DNA of 33,265 nucleotides. Origin: Kiritimatiellia bacterium (GTDB lineage: Bacteria > Verrucomicrobiota > Kiritimatiellia > RFP12 > UBA1067). The first letter of the stretch is position 1. Each line of letters begins with the position of its first letter. Positions 1 through 10,600 of the stretch are shown one piece after another. The stretch spans positions 1-33,265 of the forward strand of contig JAQUCE010000056.1 of the NCBI GenBank assembly GCA_028686345.1, given 5' to 3'. The position numbers and the translations under genes were made by a program. The notes beneath the pieces were generated by a model. It searched no databases and was not told the origin of the DNA. It saw only the letters and a list, made by a program, of their open reading frames with translations.

Positions 1-1143
1 AAACTGACGGGGTTTGAGGTGCTGCAGCATCAGGTCGACATCCTCACCCTCGCGGCGCAGTTGACAGGCTAAGCGGGTGGCTGCCAGTCGCTGTTCGGGC
101 TGCATATAGCCGATAATCACTCCACTGCGCGGGCTGGAGGCTGCATGTTCCAGGTACTCCTGCAGGACCTCCATGATTACCACATCACCGAAGCCCAGGC
201 CCACAGCGGGGGTCGGTGCGCCGCCGATGGCTGTGAGCAGACTGTCGTAGCGACCGCCGCCGAAGATGGCGCGGAACTCCCGCTTTGCATCAAAGGCCTC
301 AAAAACAATGCCGGTGTAGTAGGATAGGCCGCGAATAATAGAGATATCAAAGCGCAGGCGCTCATGGATGTTGTAGATTTCAGCCAGTTCGAAGAGGGTG
401 CGCAGCTCCCTTATCGCAGGTGAGCCGGGTGCGGCCAGCTCTGCGGCCTGCTCAAGGGATTCAACACCCAGGAGCTCAAATGTTTTGTCAATAGCAGTGC
501 GCGGCAGGTTTTCTTTCTCCAGCAGGGACTTGATCTCATTATCGGAGATCTTGCCCCTTTTATCCAGCGCCAGAAACACGGCGGCATGATGGGTGGGTGG
601 AATTCCTGTGTTTTCGAGCAGTTCAGCCAGGAGCGCGCGATTGTTGATATGGATGAAATAGGCATGCTCTGGAAGGCCCATGTGCTGGAGGGCCATGACC
701 GAGGCGGCGAGCACTTCAATCTCAGCTGAGATGCTCTCCTCGCCGACAATGTCCATATTCCATTGGTAGTGCTCGCGTTTACGTCCGCGGGTCATGCGTT
801 CATAGCGGAAGCACTGGGCGGTTGTATACCATTTGACTGGAAAGTTCAGCCGGCCCTGACGGGCGGCTATCATACGGGCCAGGGTGGGGGTCATCTCCGG
901 GCGTAGCGCCAGTTTGCGTCCGCTTTTATCTTCAAAGTGATAGATTTGGTCAGCGACCTCCTCGCCGCTTTTGCGTTGCAGGAGTTCGAGCGACTCCACC
1001 ACGCAGGCATCATAGGGCTGAAAGCCGTAGGCTGCTGAGGCTTTACGCCACGCGTCAAAGACCTGGTTGCGCAGGCGCATGTCTTCAGGGTAGAAATCGC
1101 GCATACCGCGCGGGGGGGCGAAAGATGGGGGGGTGTTGCTCAT
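1..1143 (-). CDS. hisS: Histidyl-tRNA synthetase, 3' end outside the window
   Basis: Class II aminoacyl-tRNA synthetase that charges tRNA-His in the cytoplasm. I translated 381 residues from the ATG at 1143; the frame is still open at base 1, so the rest of the C-terminal anticodon-binding domain is missing. Visible motifs are LRPEMTP (residues 80-86), the motif 2 segment FRYERMTRGRKREHYQW (112-128), the histidine-specific RGLSYYTG (271-278), GGGRYD (295-300) and motif 3 GLGFGD (315-320). The anticodon-binding domain begins near residue 340. The motif 2 loop reads TRGRKREHYQWNMD, a variant I associate more with cyanobacterial/plastid-type HisRS than with the enterobacterial form (from memory). 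No Shine-Dalgarno-like sequence precedes the start; the mRNA there is C-rich (CCCCTAACCCC). A later ATG (residue 14) is possible but also lacks a ribosome site. Third gene of a leftward series after proS and the HU gene. Confidence 0.96.
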   Translation of the reverse strand, partial: MSNTPPSFAPPRGMRDFYPEDMRLRNQVFDAWRKASAAYGFQPYDACVVESLELLQRKSGEEVADQIYHFEDKSGRKLALRPEMTPTLARMIAARQGRLNFPVKWYTTAQCFRYERMTRGRKREHYQWNMDIVGEESISAEIEVLAASVMALQHMGLPEHAYFIHINNRALLAELLENTGIPPTHHAAVFLALDKRGKISDNEIKSLLEKENLPRTAIDKTFELLGVESLEQAAELAAPGSPAIRELRTLFELAEIYNIHERLRFDISIIRGLSYYTGIVFEAFDAKREFRAIFGGGRYDSLLTAIGGAPTPAVGLGFGDVVIMEVLQEYLEHAASSPRSGVIIGYMQPEQRLAATRLACQLRREGEDVDLMLQHLKPRQF

Positions 1144-1170
1144 GGGTTTTTGGGGTTAGGGGTTAGGGGG
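1144..1170 (+). other. G-quadruplex-type motif directly before hisS
   Basis: The plus strand reads G3-T5-G4-TTA-G4-TTA-G5 immediately next to the hisS start codon, which fits the usual G3+N1-7 quadruplex pattern. Two further G7 runs lie just inside hisS (1112-1118 and 1127-1133). The G-rich strand is the template strand for hisS, so a quadruplex would form in DNA and the hisS mRNA would carry the C-rich complement. Folding is inferred from pattern only. Confidence 0.6.
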
Positions 1171-1205
1171 TGAAGTTAAAGCTGGTGATCGAAGCTGGTG
1201 CCGTA

Positions 1206-1358
1206 GTTGAGTCAGTCGAGGTAGTCGAGGTAGTCGAGTCAGTCGAGGTAGTCGAGTCAGTCGAGGTAGTCGAGTCAGTCGAGGTAGTCGAGGTAGTCGA
1301 GTCAGTCGAGGTAGTCGAGGTAGTCGAGTCAGTCGAGTTAATCGAGAGCTTCGAAGTG
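1206..1358. repeat. 9-bp minisatellite, about 15-17 units
   Basis: Two variants of one 9-bp unit alternate: A = GTCGAGGTA and B = GTCGAGTCA. From 1206 the order is B' A A B A B A B A A B A A B, followed by decaying copies GTCGAGTTA, ATCGAGAGC and TTCGAAGTG. Each unit holds the palindrome TCGA. Because the unit is 9 bp long it keeps a reading frame open on the plus strand (Val-Glu-rich), but nothing suggests that this is translated. It lies in the spacer between the HU gene and hisS. Confidence 0.95.
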
Positions 1359-1379
1359 TTAACGGAGGCAGTTAATTCA

Positions 1380-1397
1380 CTTGCATTTCAATGCAAG
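1380..1397 (-). terminator. Short hairpin after the HU gene
   Basis: CTTGCATT and AATGCAAG form an 8-bp perfect inverted repeat with a 2-base centre, starting 8 bp beyond the HU stop codon. No clear T-run follows on the minus strand, so it may be a pause, a processing site or a weak terminator rather than a full intrinsic terminator. Confidence 0.3.
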
Positions 1398-1404
1398 GTG
1401 GTGC

Positions 1405-1752
1405 TCACAGAGGTGTTGGTGGCGGATTGTTCAGCATTTCGCGCATGCGTTTGCCGGGTTTGAATTTAATGACCTGCCGATTGGGAATCAGCACCTCATT
1501 CTCAGGTTTATTGGGGTTGCGGCCAATGCGACCCTTACGCTCAACCTTCTGGAAAACCCCAAAGTCGCGGAACTCAATGTGCTTGTTTTCACCGAGCGCG
1601 TCGATAATGCCGTCGAGTGTCAGCTGCAGAACAGCTAGAATCTGCGGCTGTGACAAGCCTTCGCGGATGATGTTTTTATTGGCAGCGATATAGGCCACCA
1701 GCTCTTTTTTTGTCAGCGAGGCACCCGGGCCGAATTTTGTTTTTTCAGTCAT
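1405..1752 (-). CDS. HU/IHF-family DNA-binding protein
   Basis: Small histone-like DNA-bending protein of the bacterial HU/IHF family (115 residues). The N-terminal helical part LTKKELVAYIAANKNI is followed by the dimer core, then the signature HIEFRDFGVFQKVERKGRIG and the DNA-binding arm containing GRNPNKPE, ending with IKFKPGKRMREML. The RNP motif matches the residue that intercalates in HU arms. I chose the ATG at 1752 because GAGGAG lies 6 bases upstream; a 7-codon longer frame starting at 1773 would swallow that ribosome site. It is longer than a typical 90-residue HU, with about a dozen extra residues before the first helix and a proline-rich tail. It starts 33 bp after the proS stop codon, so it is probably cotranscribed with proS. 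Whether it acts as HU or as an IHF subunit cannot be told from the sequence. Confidence 0.95.
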   Translation of the reverse strand: MTEKTKFGPGASLTKKELVAYIAANKNIIREGLSQPQILAVLQLTLDGIIDALGENKHIEFRDFGVFQKVERKGRIGRNPNKPENEVLIPNRQVIKFKPGKRMREMLNNPPPTPL

Positions 1753-1785
1753 GTTTATCTCCTCAATCGTCATTTTGTGCGTTAG

Positions 1786-3540
1786 TTAGTAGTGTTTCTG
1801 TGAAGGCTTTGTCACCTGAGTTGAGGGCTGATGCTGTTCGAACAGCTTACTCGCCAGCCCAATGATGCATTCGGCGGCTCCCTCAACGGTCGTCGCGATT
1901 GCCTCGTGGGAGCCGCGTTGTTTGACCTCAATGGTGTTGCTTGTCAGGCCGCGGGCCCCAACAACTACACGCACCGGGCAGCCGATCAGGTCGGCATCCT
2001 TGAACTTCACGCCAGGGCGTTCGGTTCGGTCATCAATGAAAACATCGAGATGTTTGTTGGCCAACTCCTGCTCCAGTTGCGCAACAACGTTGTTGACGTG
2101 TTCATTGGAGGGATCCAGATTCAATATGGTTACGGCGAAAGGGGCAACGGTGATGGGCCAAATGATGCCGTCTTTATCATTGCTTTGTTCAATCACAGCC
2201 TGCAGGGTACGGGTAACACCGATGCCGTAACACCCCATCACCATTTCCAGACTTTCGCCGTGCTCATTCAGGTATTTGGCATCAAAAGACTGGGAGTATT
2301 TGGTGCCCAGCTTGAAGACATGTCCAACCTCGATGCCGCGTTTCATTTCTAGTTTTTTCTGGCAGCGCGGACAGCAGTCGCCCTCCCGCACAATCACAAG
2401 GTCCTCATACGCAGTGATTTGTGCATCGCGTTTAAGATCGACATTACGGATATGAAGATCGGTTTTATTAGCACCGGCAATAAGGTTGGTCGCATTTTCA
2501 AGAGCGGTATCCGCATAAATGCGGGTTGTGAGGTTCACAGGGCCGGCAAAGCCGACCGTCGCGCCGGTGACACATTGGATAACAGTGTCATCTGCCATGG
2601 TCAGCGTTTTTGCTCCTAGCATTTGTTTCAGTTTGTGCTCGTTGAGTTCTCGGTCGCCGGGGATGAGCACTGCAACCGGCTGTTCATCGGCCAGGTAGAT
2701 CATGGTTTTGATAAACTCAGCGGGTTGGCATTTTAAGAAGGCGGCCAACTGGTCGATGGTTTTGATGGCAGGGGTGGCGATCTCTTCATTGGCTGGGCAG
2801 GGGGCGGGAGTTTTTTTTGCGATAAAGCGTTCGGCTTTCTCCTGGTTGGCAGCGTAGCCGCAGGCAGGGCAGTCGATGACACCATCCTCGCCGGAATCAG
2901 CGAGCACCATGAATTCGTGTGACCATTGGCCGCCGATATCACCTGTGTCGGCCTCCACTGGGCAGGCATCCAGGCCGCAGCGCTTGAAGATGCGCACATA
3001 GGCATCGTACATGGCCCTGTAGGAGGTGTCGGCCTGCTCCATGGTGGTGTCGAAGCTGTAGGCATCCTTCATAATAAACTCTTTGGCGCGCATCAATCCG
3101 AAGCGTGGTCGGATCTCATCCCGGAATTTGGTTTGGATTTGATAGACAGTGCAGGGCAGTTGACGGTATGAGTTGATCTCAGCGGCGAGCAGTTCGGTGA
3201 CGACCTCCTCATGGGTGGGGCCGAGGGTCATCAAGCGTCCGGTGCGGTCTTTGAGCTTAAACATGCCGGGGCCCATGGTTTGAAGGCGGCCTGAGCGTTC
3301 CCAGAGTTCGGCGGGTTGCAGAGCTGGCATCAGGATCTCCTGAGCTTCAGCGCGGTTCATCTCCTCGCGGACAATGGTGATTATTTTTTGCAGTGAGCGC
3401 AGCCCAAGCGGCATAAAGGTGTAGAGGCCGCCTGAGAGTTTGCGCGCCAGTCCAGCGCGGATCAGCAGTTTGTGGCTGTTGATTTCAGCGTCCTGCGGGT
3501 TTTCCCGCAGGGTGTTTAAAAGTGTTCGCGTCCAGCGCAT
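1786..3540 (-). CDS. proS: Prolyl-tRNA synthetase, bacterial type with insertion (editing) domain
   Basis: Class II synthetase charging tRNA-Pro (584 residues, normal for the long bacterial form of about 570). Seen in order: motif 1 region around residues 30-70; TLGPTHEE (105-112), the proline-specific motif; motif 2 RDEIRPRFGLMRAKEF (140-155); a cysteine pair in DCPACGYA (223-230); an insertion domain of the YbaK-like type at about 255-375, which in this family removes mischarged alanine; a second Cys set CCPRC (389-393); motif 3 GCYGIGVTR (436-444); and a C-terminal anticodon-binding domain with GCPVRVVVG. The chosen start (ATG at 3540) is preceded by AGGAAGGA about 10 bases upstream; the frame also opens 11 codons earlier, but that stretch contains the ribosome site. 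It leads the leftward proS-HU-hisS series. Confidence 0.98.
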   Translation of the reverse strand: MRWTRTLLNTLRENPQDAEINSHKLLIRAGLARKLSGGLYTFMPLGLRSLQKIITIVREEMNRAEAQEILMPALQPAELWERSGRLQTMGPGMFKLKDRTGRLMTLGPTHEEVVTELLAAEINSYRQLPCTVYQIQTKFRDEIRPRFGLMRAKEFIMKDAYSFDTTMEQADTSYRAMYDAYVRIFKRCGLDACPVEADTGDIGGQWSHEFMVLADSGEDGVIDCPACGYAANQEKAERFIAKKTPAPCPANEEIATPAIKTIDQLAAFLKCQPAEFIKTMIYLADEQPVAVLIPGDRELNEHKLKQMLGAKTLTMADDTVIQCVTGATVGFAGPVNLTTRIYADTALENATNLIAGANKTDLHIRNVDLKRDAQITAYEDLVIVREGDCCPRCQKKLEMKRGIEVGHVFKLGTKYSQSFDAKYLNEHGESLEMVMGCYGIGVTRTLQAVIEQSNDKDGIIWPITVAPFAVTILNLDPSNEHVNNVVAQLEQELANKHLDVFIDDRTERPGVKFKDADLIGCPVRVVVGARGLTSNTIEVKQRGSHEAIATTVEGAAECIIGLASKLFEQHQPSTQVTKPSQKHY

Positions 3541-3589
3541 ATAATTGGTGTCCTTCCTAACCTTAAATCCCATAAGAAATTAAGGTTCT

Positions 3590-3618
3590 ATTTGAACGGA
3601 ATTTCGGGTTTTAATCAA
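3590..3618 (-). promoter_or_regulatory. Possible promoter for proS
   Basis: On the minus strand TTGATT (3618-3613) and TCAAAT (3595-3590) are separated by 17 bp, each matching 4 of 6 sigma-70 consensus bases, about 50 bp before the proS start. It sits in the AT-rich spacer between proS and the divergent pseudopilin gene. Weak match, sequence only. Confidence 0.33.
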
Positions 3619-3703
3619 GCGAAAAATTCAAAATAAAAACACTTGCGTTAAAAGCCAATAAAAGGGAGAATAAAGAGAAGCTAAAAGGCATATTAGGAGT
3701 GCG

Positions 3704-4573
3704 ATGAATTTAAGAGAAAAAGGGTTCACATTAATTGAGTTGCTGGTCGTCATTGCGATCATCGGCATGCTGTCAGCTGCGCTGATTTTAACCTTCTCTA
3801 AGGCGGGAGGTATTGCGCGAGATATGACATGCAAGGCCAACCTCAAAAATTTAGGGCAGGCCGCGTTGGCCTTCTCTGTGCAGAATGAGCACTTCCCTGA
3901 TTCCTATCCTTATGAATGGGATGACATCGGGATGTTTCATGGATCGGTTGCCAGAGTGTATTATGATCGGAAGGGGTGGGTGAACTGGACTGGAGCCGGC
4001 CGCTGGACGAGCAGGCATCCGCAGAAAGATTTGATGACCATGCCTAAGATCACAGGTAAGCTGGCTTATGAGGCGATGACCAATGGCACCTTGTGGGCTT
4101 ACACCAGCAAGGATCCCTCCACCTATCTGTGCTCTACCTACAAAAAGGCTGCGGCTGCCGAGGGGCTAAAGGATGTGTGGCGCTCCTATGTGATGAACCA
4201 CCGGTTCCACTGGCATCGTCGTGGCGACAACACCGGGCCGAACATGCATTGGCTCAGCCGCTTTACGGTGAGCGGGAAGAGTACTGACCGCAGTGCTGAG
4301 ATGGTTTTACTGTTTGCGGAGCTGCCAGCGGATAATATCGACACCTCGGTCAAAGCCGCGGATGGTAAGCTTGATCCGCATAATGACAAAGAGCATATTG
4401 GTTTCAATCACAAGATTGGAAAGCGCAATGTCGCGCATGTTGTTTTTGCGGATGGGCACGTGGAAGTGCTGCTGGAGCCTGTTGGTGCAAGTAAGGAGGA
4501 TATGCTGACCCTCACCAAGAATCTCTGCGACGGCGCGGCTATTAACAAGGACGTGCTTCAGCGAATGCGGTAA
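3704..4573 (+). CDS. Type IV pilin-like (pseudopilin) protein with C-terminal DGHVE motif
   Basis: Inner-membrane or surface pseudopilin of 289 residues. The N-terminus MNLREKGFTLIELLVVIAII is a classic prepilin signal: prepilin peptidase would cut after Gly7, leaving Phe1 and the conserved Glu at position 5, followed by a hydrophobic helix to about residue 30. The globular part is Trp/Tyr-rich. Near the C-terminus GFNHKIGKRNVAHVVFADGHVEVL resembles the His...DG motif of the DUF1559-type pseudopilins that are expanded in Planctomycetes, Lentisphaerae and relatives. AGGAG 4 bases before the ATG supports the start. It is 79 bp upstream of the giant secreted-protein gene on the same strand, so the two may be cotranscribed. 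Its exact role (type II secretion-like pseudopilus, surface decoration) is unknown. Confidence 0.9.
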   Translation: MNLREKGFTLIELLVVIAIIGMLSAALILTFSKAGGIARDMTCKANLKNLGQAALAFSVQNEHFPDSYPYEWDDIGMFHGSVARVYYDRKGWVNWTGAGRWTSRHPQKDLMTMPKITGKLAYEAMTNGTLWAYTSKDPSTYLCSTYKKAAAAEGLKDVWRSYVMNHRFHWHRRGDNTGPNMHWLSRFTVSGKSTDRSAEMVLLFAELPADNIDTSVKAADGKLDPHNDKEHIGFNHKIGKRNVAHVVFADGHVEVLLEPVGASKEDMLTLTKNLCDGAAINKDVLQRMR

Positions 4574-4652
4574 GAGGATTTTGTTGGTATGTTTTATGCT
4601 TATAAATTTGGGACCGAAGAGGTGCCGGGATAAACACAGTGTGGGTTTTAAT

Positions 4653-7600
4653 ATGAGATTTTACTTAAATATTTTTTATGCGCTTTTGTTAACAGCAATG
4701 TTCAGCTTGAGCGCAGCCGCGCAGTATACAACGCTGCCAGCTGAGCGTATGGCGCAGTTTGATGACTATGATAGCCCTGAGTGGACGCATACGGGTGACA
4801 ATGCGCCGGGCCTGAGTGGAAGGGTTTTGTTAAATGGAACATCGCATACGCATATAAATGGGTGGAAAGTAACGCAGGGTCGCACCGGTTATGCGGGTGG
4901 TTATGGAACTATTATTCCTCCTGCCAGCAGAAGTAATTATGCAGCCAACCTGCGTAATGTGGCTGGGGCATCGGTTGAGTCGCCGTACTATGCCGACGGT
5001 ATTGGCACACTTTACTTTGAGGCAACAAACTCTGAAAATCCATATCCAGCTGAACCTCTTTATCTGCACGTGTATATTGCTACCAACATGCTCTCCGGCA
5101 GTGGTGTGGCACCCATGCAGCCAACCGAAACAGGAGGGTTAACCTATAATTGGCAGTTGGTTGAGGCAGTGCCCCTGAACTACAGCAGTGATGAGTTCGA
5201 ACGATCTGCATACAAATTCAACCATGATAGAGCGACTAAATTTAAACTGGTTCGAGAGAGCGCCACACCTGGGTATCTTTCTTTAGATGATCAATTTCTG
5301 GTGATTGATAATATCCGCGTCTCTTACCCAGCCTCATATGTTGCTCTGAGTCAGCTCTCCGCGGCGCTGGCACCTGCGCCGGATTTCATGTCCGGCACAC
5401 TAACTGCCCGTTGTAGGTTGAATCAATTCAAAGCCGAGTTTTCAGTTGCAATGCCAACCATGTCAGTGGTTTATCGTACTGCCCCGCCAGTAGGCGCGTT
5501 CGGTGGATGGGTGAACCTTCCCCTTGCTTACGTCACTGGTAGTGGCAGTGGACGGCTTGGACTTGAGTTTGAGGGCACGGTACCACTGCCGGTTGAAGGG
5601 CGGATCGAGTATTATTACACTGCCGGGTTTGATGGATACTATGTTTCGCCTGATTTCACAGGGCTTAATTACACCTATCCGACTGAGTCTCTCGCCCCGC
5701 AAACCTTATACCAGAATGGCATGGGTGGCTCTGCCCCATTTGCGAAAAACTGGAAGTTCGAGGCTGTGCCGGATGTGACAGAGCTGCCGGACAGCAGGAT
5801 CTTAATCTTTGACGATTATTTGCATCCAAAGTGGAGCCACACAGGTGCAGCTGCGCCCGGACTATCAGGAAGGCTTTTGCAGAACGGGACAGTCCATACT
5901 CAAACCAATGGATGGCGCATATCAGAGGCCAGAACTGGTTATGCAGGGGCTTACGGCTTAGTCGTTCCGCAGCAGTTGCCAGGCAATTATGCGTGTAACC
6001 TAAGGAATCTCGCCGGTTCATTCATTGAGTCACCGCTCTATCACGATGGAGTTGGGACCATTTATTTTGAGGCAGTCAACTCAGAGGATCCTGTTGATTT
6101 GCACCTGTATATAACAACGAATATGTTTGATTATAGTAATTGGGAAAGTGTTGAACTGGGCGAGGCTGAGGGCGGGAGTATCTCCAATGTGTGGCATAAA
6201 ATAGATGTTCTGCACCTGAACTATACAACGCAGGGTGAGTTTAGGCGTTATGTTAACAAGCTGAACTATCGCGGGAAAATCAAGGTCAAGTTAGTTCGAG
6301 AGCTAAATCACCCTGTTTATACAGGTCTGGATGATCAGTTCCTGGTGGTTGACAATCTCAGGATCTCGGCACCGCCGAGCGATGTGGATATCTTTAAAAC
6401 AGAGGTTGTCAGCAACCCAGGTTATCCCAAGGTTGACCATGATTTCACGGTGCGTTGTTATGTGAGTAACACGGATCAGTTTGTGCCGACCCAGCAACGC
6501 GCGGTTTATCTGGTACATCGCTGGCGCTATCTCACGCAGCAGGTGGATGCCTGGAAGACCAACGAGATGGAGCATGTTGTAGGCACAGGTGACGGCAACG
6601 GCAACGATGAGATCTACGAGTACACCATCTCCCCTCCGGAGCAGACCGGCGATATTGAATATTACTACACCAGCTTTTTCGGGGGCTATGTTTATAAGTC
6701 GCCGGATTACACTGGCTTGTCCCACACTTATCCCTCGGAGAATCTCTCGCCGCAGGTGTTCCGCGGCAACCTCGCTGAAGATGGTGAGTTCACGCTGCGT
6801 CTGCGCGAGTTTGCCTCTGAGTACGGCGCGGTTTACGTTGTCACTGATCAGCATCCCAACCCGATTAAAATGGATTTGACGGGCGACCACCAGTGGCGCG
6901 GTCTGGTGCCGCTCAACAACATTGTACCAACGAATCTGAGTTGGAGTCTGATGGCGGTCGGGGAGTATTTTACCGGTGCCGAGAGCTATGCTACCAACCG
7001 CACCTACTGGACCGCTGGCAGCTCGGTGAGTGTGACGCCGCCTAACCTGCCCTATGGAGGGATCTGTGTTGAGACCAATGCGAGTGCACGACTGACGGTG
7101 CAGGTTGAAGATACTGGCTACATGATGGTCTCATTTGACAGTGAAACACGCGAATTTCTGATCAGCCGTGCGCAGTATCAGAACTTTAATGCCTGGCCAG
7201 CGCGTGATGATTATTTCTCGGAGAGCAGTGGACAATCTGATAAACAGCGCTTTGAGAACACCTTTGATGAGTGGCCTTTGAGCGAGGATCAGGTTTTCTT
7301 TGAGCCCTTCACTGCGTATGTGTCAAACACAAATATGTTTCAACGTGATCCTTTTAAAACACCGAATGAGTGGAGCGCTGGCAGCGCGGCTTATATCTCA
7401 GAGCGGACGCTGGACTTAAAGCACGGACCTTCGGGAATCACTAATTACCGCAATCTGGCACTGCGTCTCAAAGGCGGCGACCCAGTGCTTGGCTTGGGGT
7501 ATGTCCATAACACGCGGGCCACCTTGTCGGACGGGGTGAAGCAGATCAAATTCAAGGCACGGGTGGGCCAGAAATCCGACAACACTCAGATTTGCTACCA

Positions 7601-10600
7601 CCGGAATTATTTCACAAAAAACAACTACGTTGTTAAAGTCAGCGCTAGGGCCGGCGAAAAATCTCCGGAAAATCCATCGATTTCTGTGATTGTTTACTAT
7701 CAGGACTATCAGAACTTCTATGAGTTCCGTGCTGTGCAGCGTGCCAATCCGGGAGATTGGAGTGGCAACATCAATGACAAAAGAGCCGACCTGTTTCTGT
7801 ACAAGTGGGTCAACGGGGTTGCGTACCAACTGAAAACAATGAGCCCGACCGCTGACCTTGATTTGGGCACTGAGACTGAAGTTCATGTGGGAGTGTATAA
7901 TAATAATGCGGGTTCGACTTATCTGAAATGCAAGTACGGACGTTCCGGTTCCGCTATAACCTTGGATTATACTGATACGTCAGCCCCCTTCCAGCAGGGT
8001 ACATTTGGTGTGCTTTCATCGGAGTGCTTCTCAGGCTTCTTGGAGATGAGCTTGGAAAACTCCCTTGCCACAGGCGAAGCTGTTGCACCTGAAGTGAAGA
8101 TAAATGTGATTGGACCCGCTCTGGCAGATATGACGCCAGCGCAGATGGACGGTTGGTTTGTGCCTGCGGGAGTCTTTGCTTTCGATAAGAATGCCACACC
8201 CCCCGGTATTTACAAGGTGAAGCCGAATCAGAAGCTGGACGTGTATCTGCAGGAGTCCGATTATGATCCTGATTCAACAGAGGAACCCTCTGCTTCGGGA
8301 ACCTCAGCCTGGAAGAAGTTGACTGAAATCAACGTGAACAGTTATGAGTATATCGACATATCGCTGGATATTAAGCGGTGGAAGGCGCACTTTGTGATGC
8401 TGCAGGTGGGCGCGGGAGCGAGCGATGTGGCTGTGGATGAGCTGGAGCTTCGCTCATGGCATGGCCAGAAGATCGGTCTCGGGGCGAACAACAACAGAGA
8501 GTGGCTGGCCACCGAGGCTTGGGTTGTCTCCAACGGTGTTGGAGCAGCCGCCAATCAGGTGATGCATCTGGACCACAGCCGAGCTAATCCTGCTGAGCCG
8601 CAAGCGGTTCAGTCGCCTTTGCTGCAAAACGGCATGGGCTTGATGGAGTTTGATTACCGCGTGCTCAGAGCACCCGCCAAGCTGACTGTGCAATATAAGG
8701 AAGAGCGCGCGGGTGTCTGGGTTGATGTGAACAGCATTGAGGTAGCCAATACGACCGATTGGGCGCACCTGACCGCCTATCTGGGGTCGTTTGAACCCGG
8801 CAGATTCAGAGTGGTGAATCAGCGTAGCGGCGCAATCACCAATGCCATGGTGGAGATCAACAATGTAATTGTCTGGGATGAGCCATATGTTGATGATAAA
8901 TCTTGGACAGCTTACAACACCAAGATTACCGCGGCTGATCCAATGCGCCTGCTGCTGGACAAGAGCAAGGGATGTTTTCTGAACAACAGCGAGACCGCTG
9001 GTGCCAACCCTTCGCCCATGGACAGGGATGTGCCGCATCTTCGGAGTCCCACGCTAGTCACTGGTCTAGGAACGCTGACCTTCAAGGCGCGGGCCTATGA
9101 TCCAGGTCAACCCGGTACCCTTTATGTTTACGCTTCGACCAACGGATGGAACCTGGCGCGCGAGTTTTGGACTTTGGTTTATCAGGTTGACAACATTGAT
9201 CACAAGTACTACCAGACCTACAGCTTCAAGCCGATTGACGGAGCCAAATATGACGCGATTCGCTTAGAGACAAAGATTGGCGTGGGTTTGAAAAGGGTCT
9301 GTGTTGAGGAGGTTATTATCTCGGAGCCTGTGCATCCCGGATTTGATATTGTCAATATCAAGTTACGGATGATGGAGCGCGACGGGGAGCTGGGGGCCCG
9401 CCACCAGCCACTGGCTTTCGAGGACGTGCACGTTGAGGCCATGGTGGCCAATCAGCAGCTCTCTCCCTCTAACATAGTGCTGTACCTGAGTTACTATGTC
9501 GGCGATGGTGTCTGGGGAGTTGACAACTGGCCGGCAGGTGATGTTGTCACCAAGCGGATGCACCCAGTCGCTGGTGTGCCGAATCTCTACCGAACCAGGG
9601 ATGACGAGGGTGGTGTGCCGGGGCTGTCGCAAAACTTGATTGGCGGCATTGTGGGACAAAGCGAGGGTACGTTTGTGCAGTACCGCGTCTGGGCCAGCTA
9701 CATGGGGGGCATCCCGCTCTTTAAATATCAGAAGAAGGAGTCGTTTCAAAATCCCGCCTGGTATTACCCAATGGATATCAACCAGCAGCGCAGTGCTGAG
9801 GGCTGGTCTCCCTACTATCTTGTTTACGGGGTTCCTGAGCAGACGGTCTGGGTGAATGAGATCAACGTGGGTGATGTCGTGCTTGACGCCAATTATAAGC
9901 AGCGCCGCGGTGTCTGGGAGTGGGCGTATATCGAGATTGCAATGCCGGCCTGGCTCGATCTTGGCGGCTGGAAAGTCGATCTGGTCACGCAGAACAGCTA
10001 TGTAACGCACACCATCCAGATTCCATACGGGCTTCCGAATCAGGCACCGGTCACCAATGGCTACGCCTTCTTTGTGATCAATGAGTCCGCGCGTCCGAGC
10101 TCCCAGACACCGATGTTGCCAAAGTCGGACTTTGCTTATGCCGGGCTGGGCTCTGTCTTGCCGAGAATTGTTCCTGGCGGGATACGGTTGCGCAGACCGG
10201 AGGGGATGTATGAGCAGGCGATTGTCTTTGATGATGCGATGTGGAACGGATCAGGCAGCAGCTATAGCGGCCAGCGCTGGGCTGAAAATGATCCGGAGGG
10301 GAGATTCGTGTATGTGGGCGAAGAGCAGAAAGAGGGGTCGCTTTCCCGAACAGGCTGGGGCGATTCCACTAATACCTGGGTCTATCCGCTCTTCCCGCAA
10401 TGGACAGCTGCAAGTACGAATTTCGCCAAGAACTATACCCCTGGCATGCCCAACGGCCTGCAGCCGTTGCCGAATGGTGATGAGCTCTTCCCCGGGATCT
10501 CCAATGCGCTGATCAACTCAAGTATCACGCAGCTGAAGGGGACGCAGAATGGACGCCGAGTTTTGAATTACTCATTGCGTGTGCCCATGGGCGCAACAAC

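Noticed and set aside
1206..1358. CRISPR array
   Set aside because: Repeats are adjacent 9-mers without unique spacers, and no cas genes are near.
1170..1463. Val/Glu-rich frame of 97 codons over the minisatellite
   Set aside because: It is open only because the repeat unit is 9 bp; it has no homology-like features and runs into the HU gene on the other strand.
9363..10010. 215-codon minus-strand frame inside the giant gene
   Set aside because: Shadow frame; the plus strand continues the lamin-tail-like protein without interruption.
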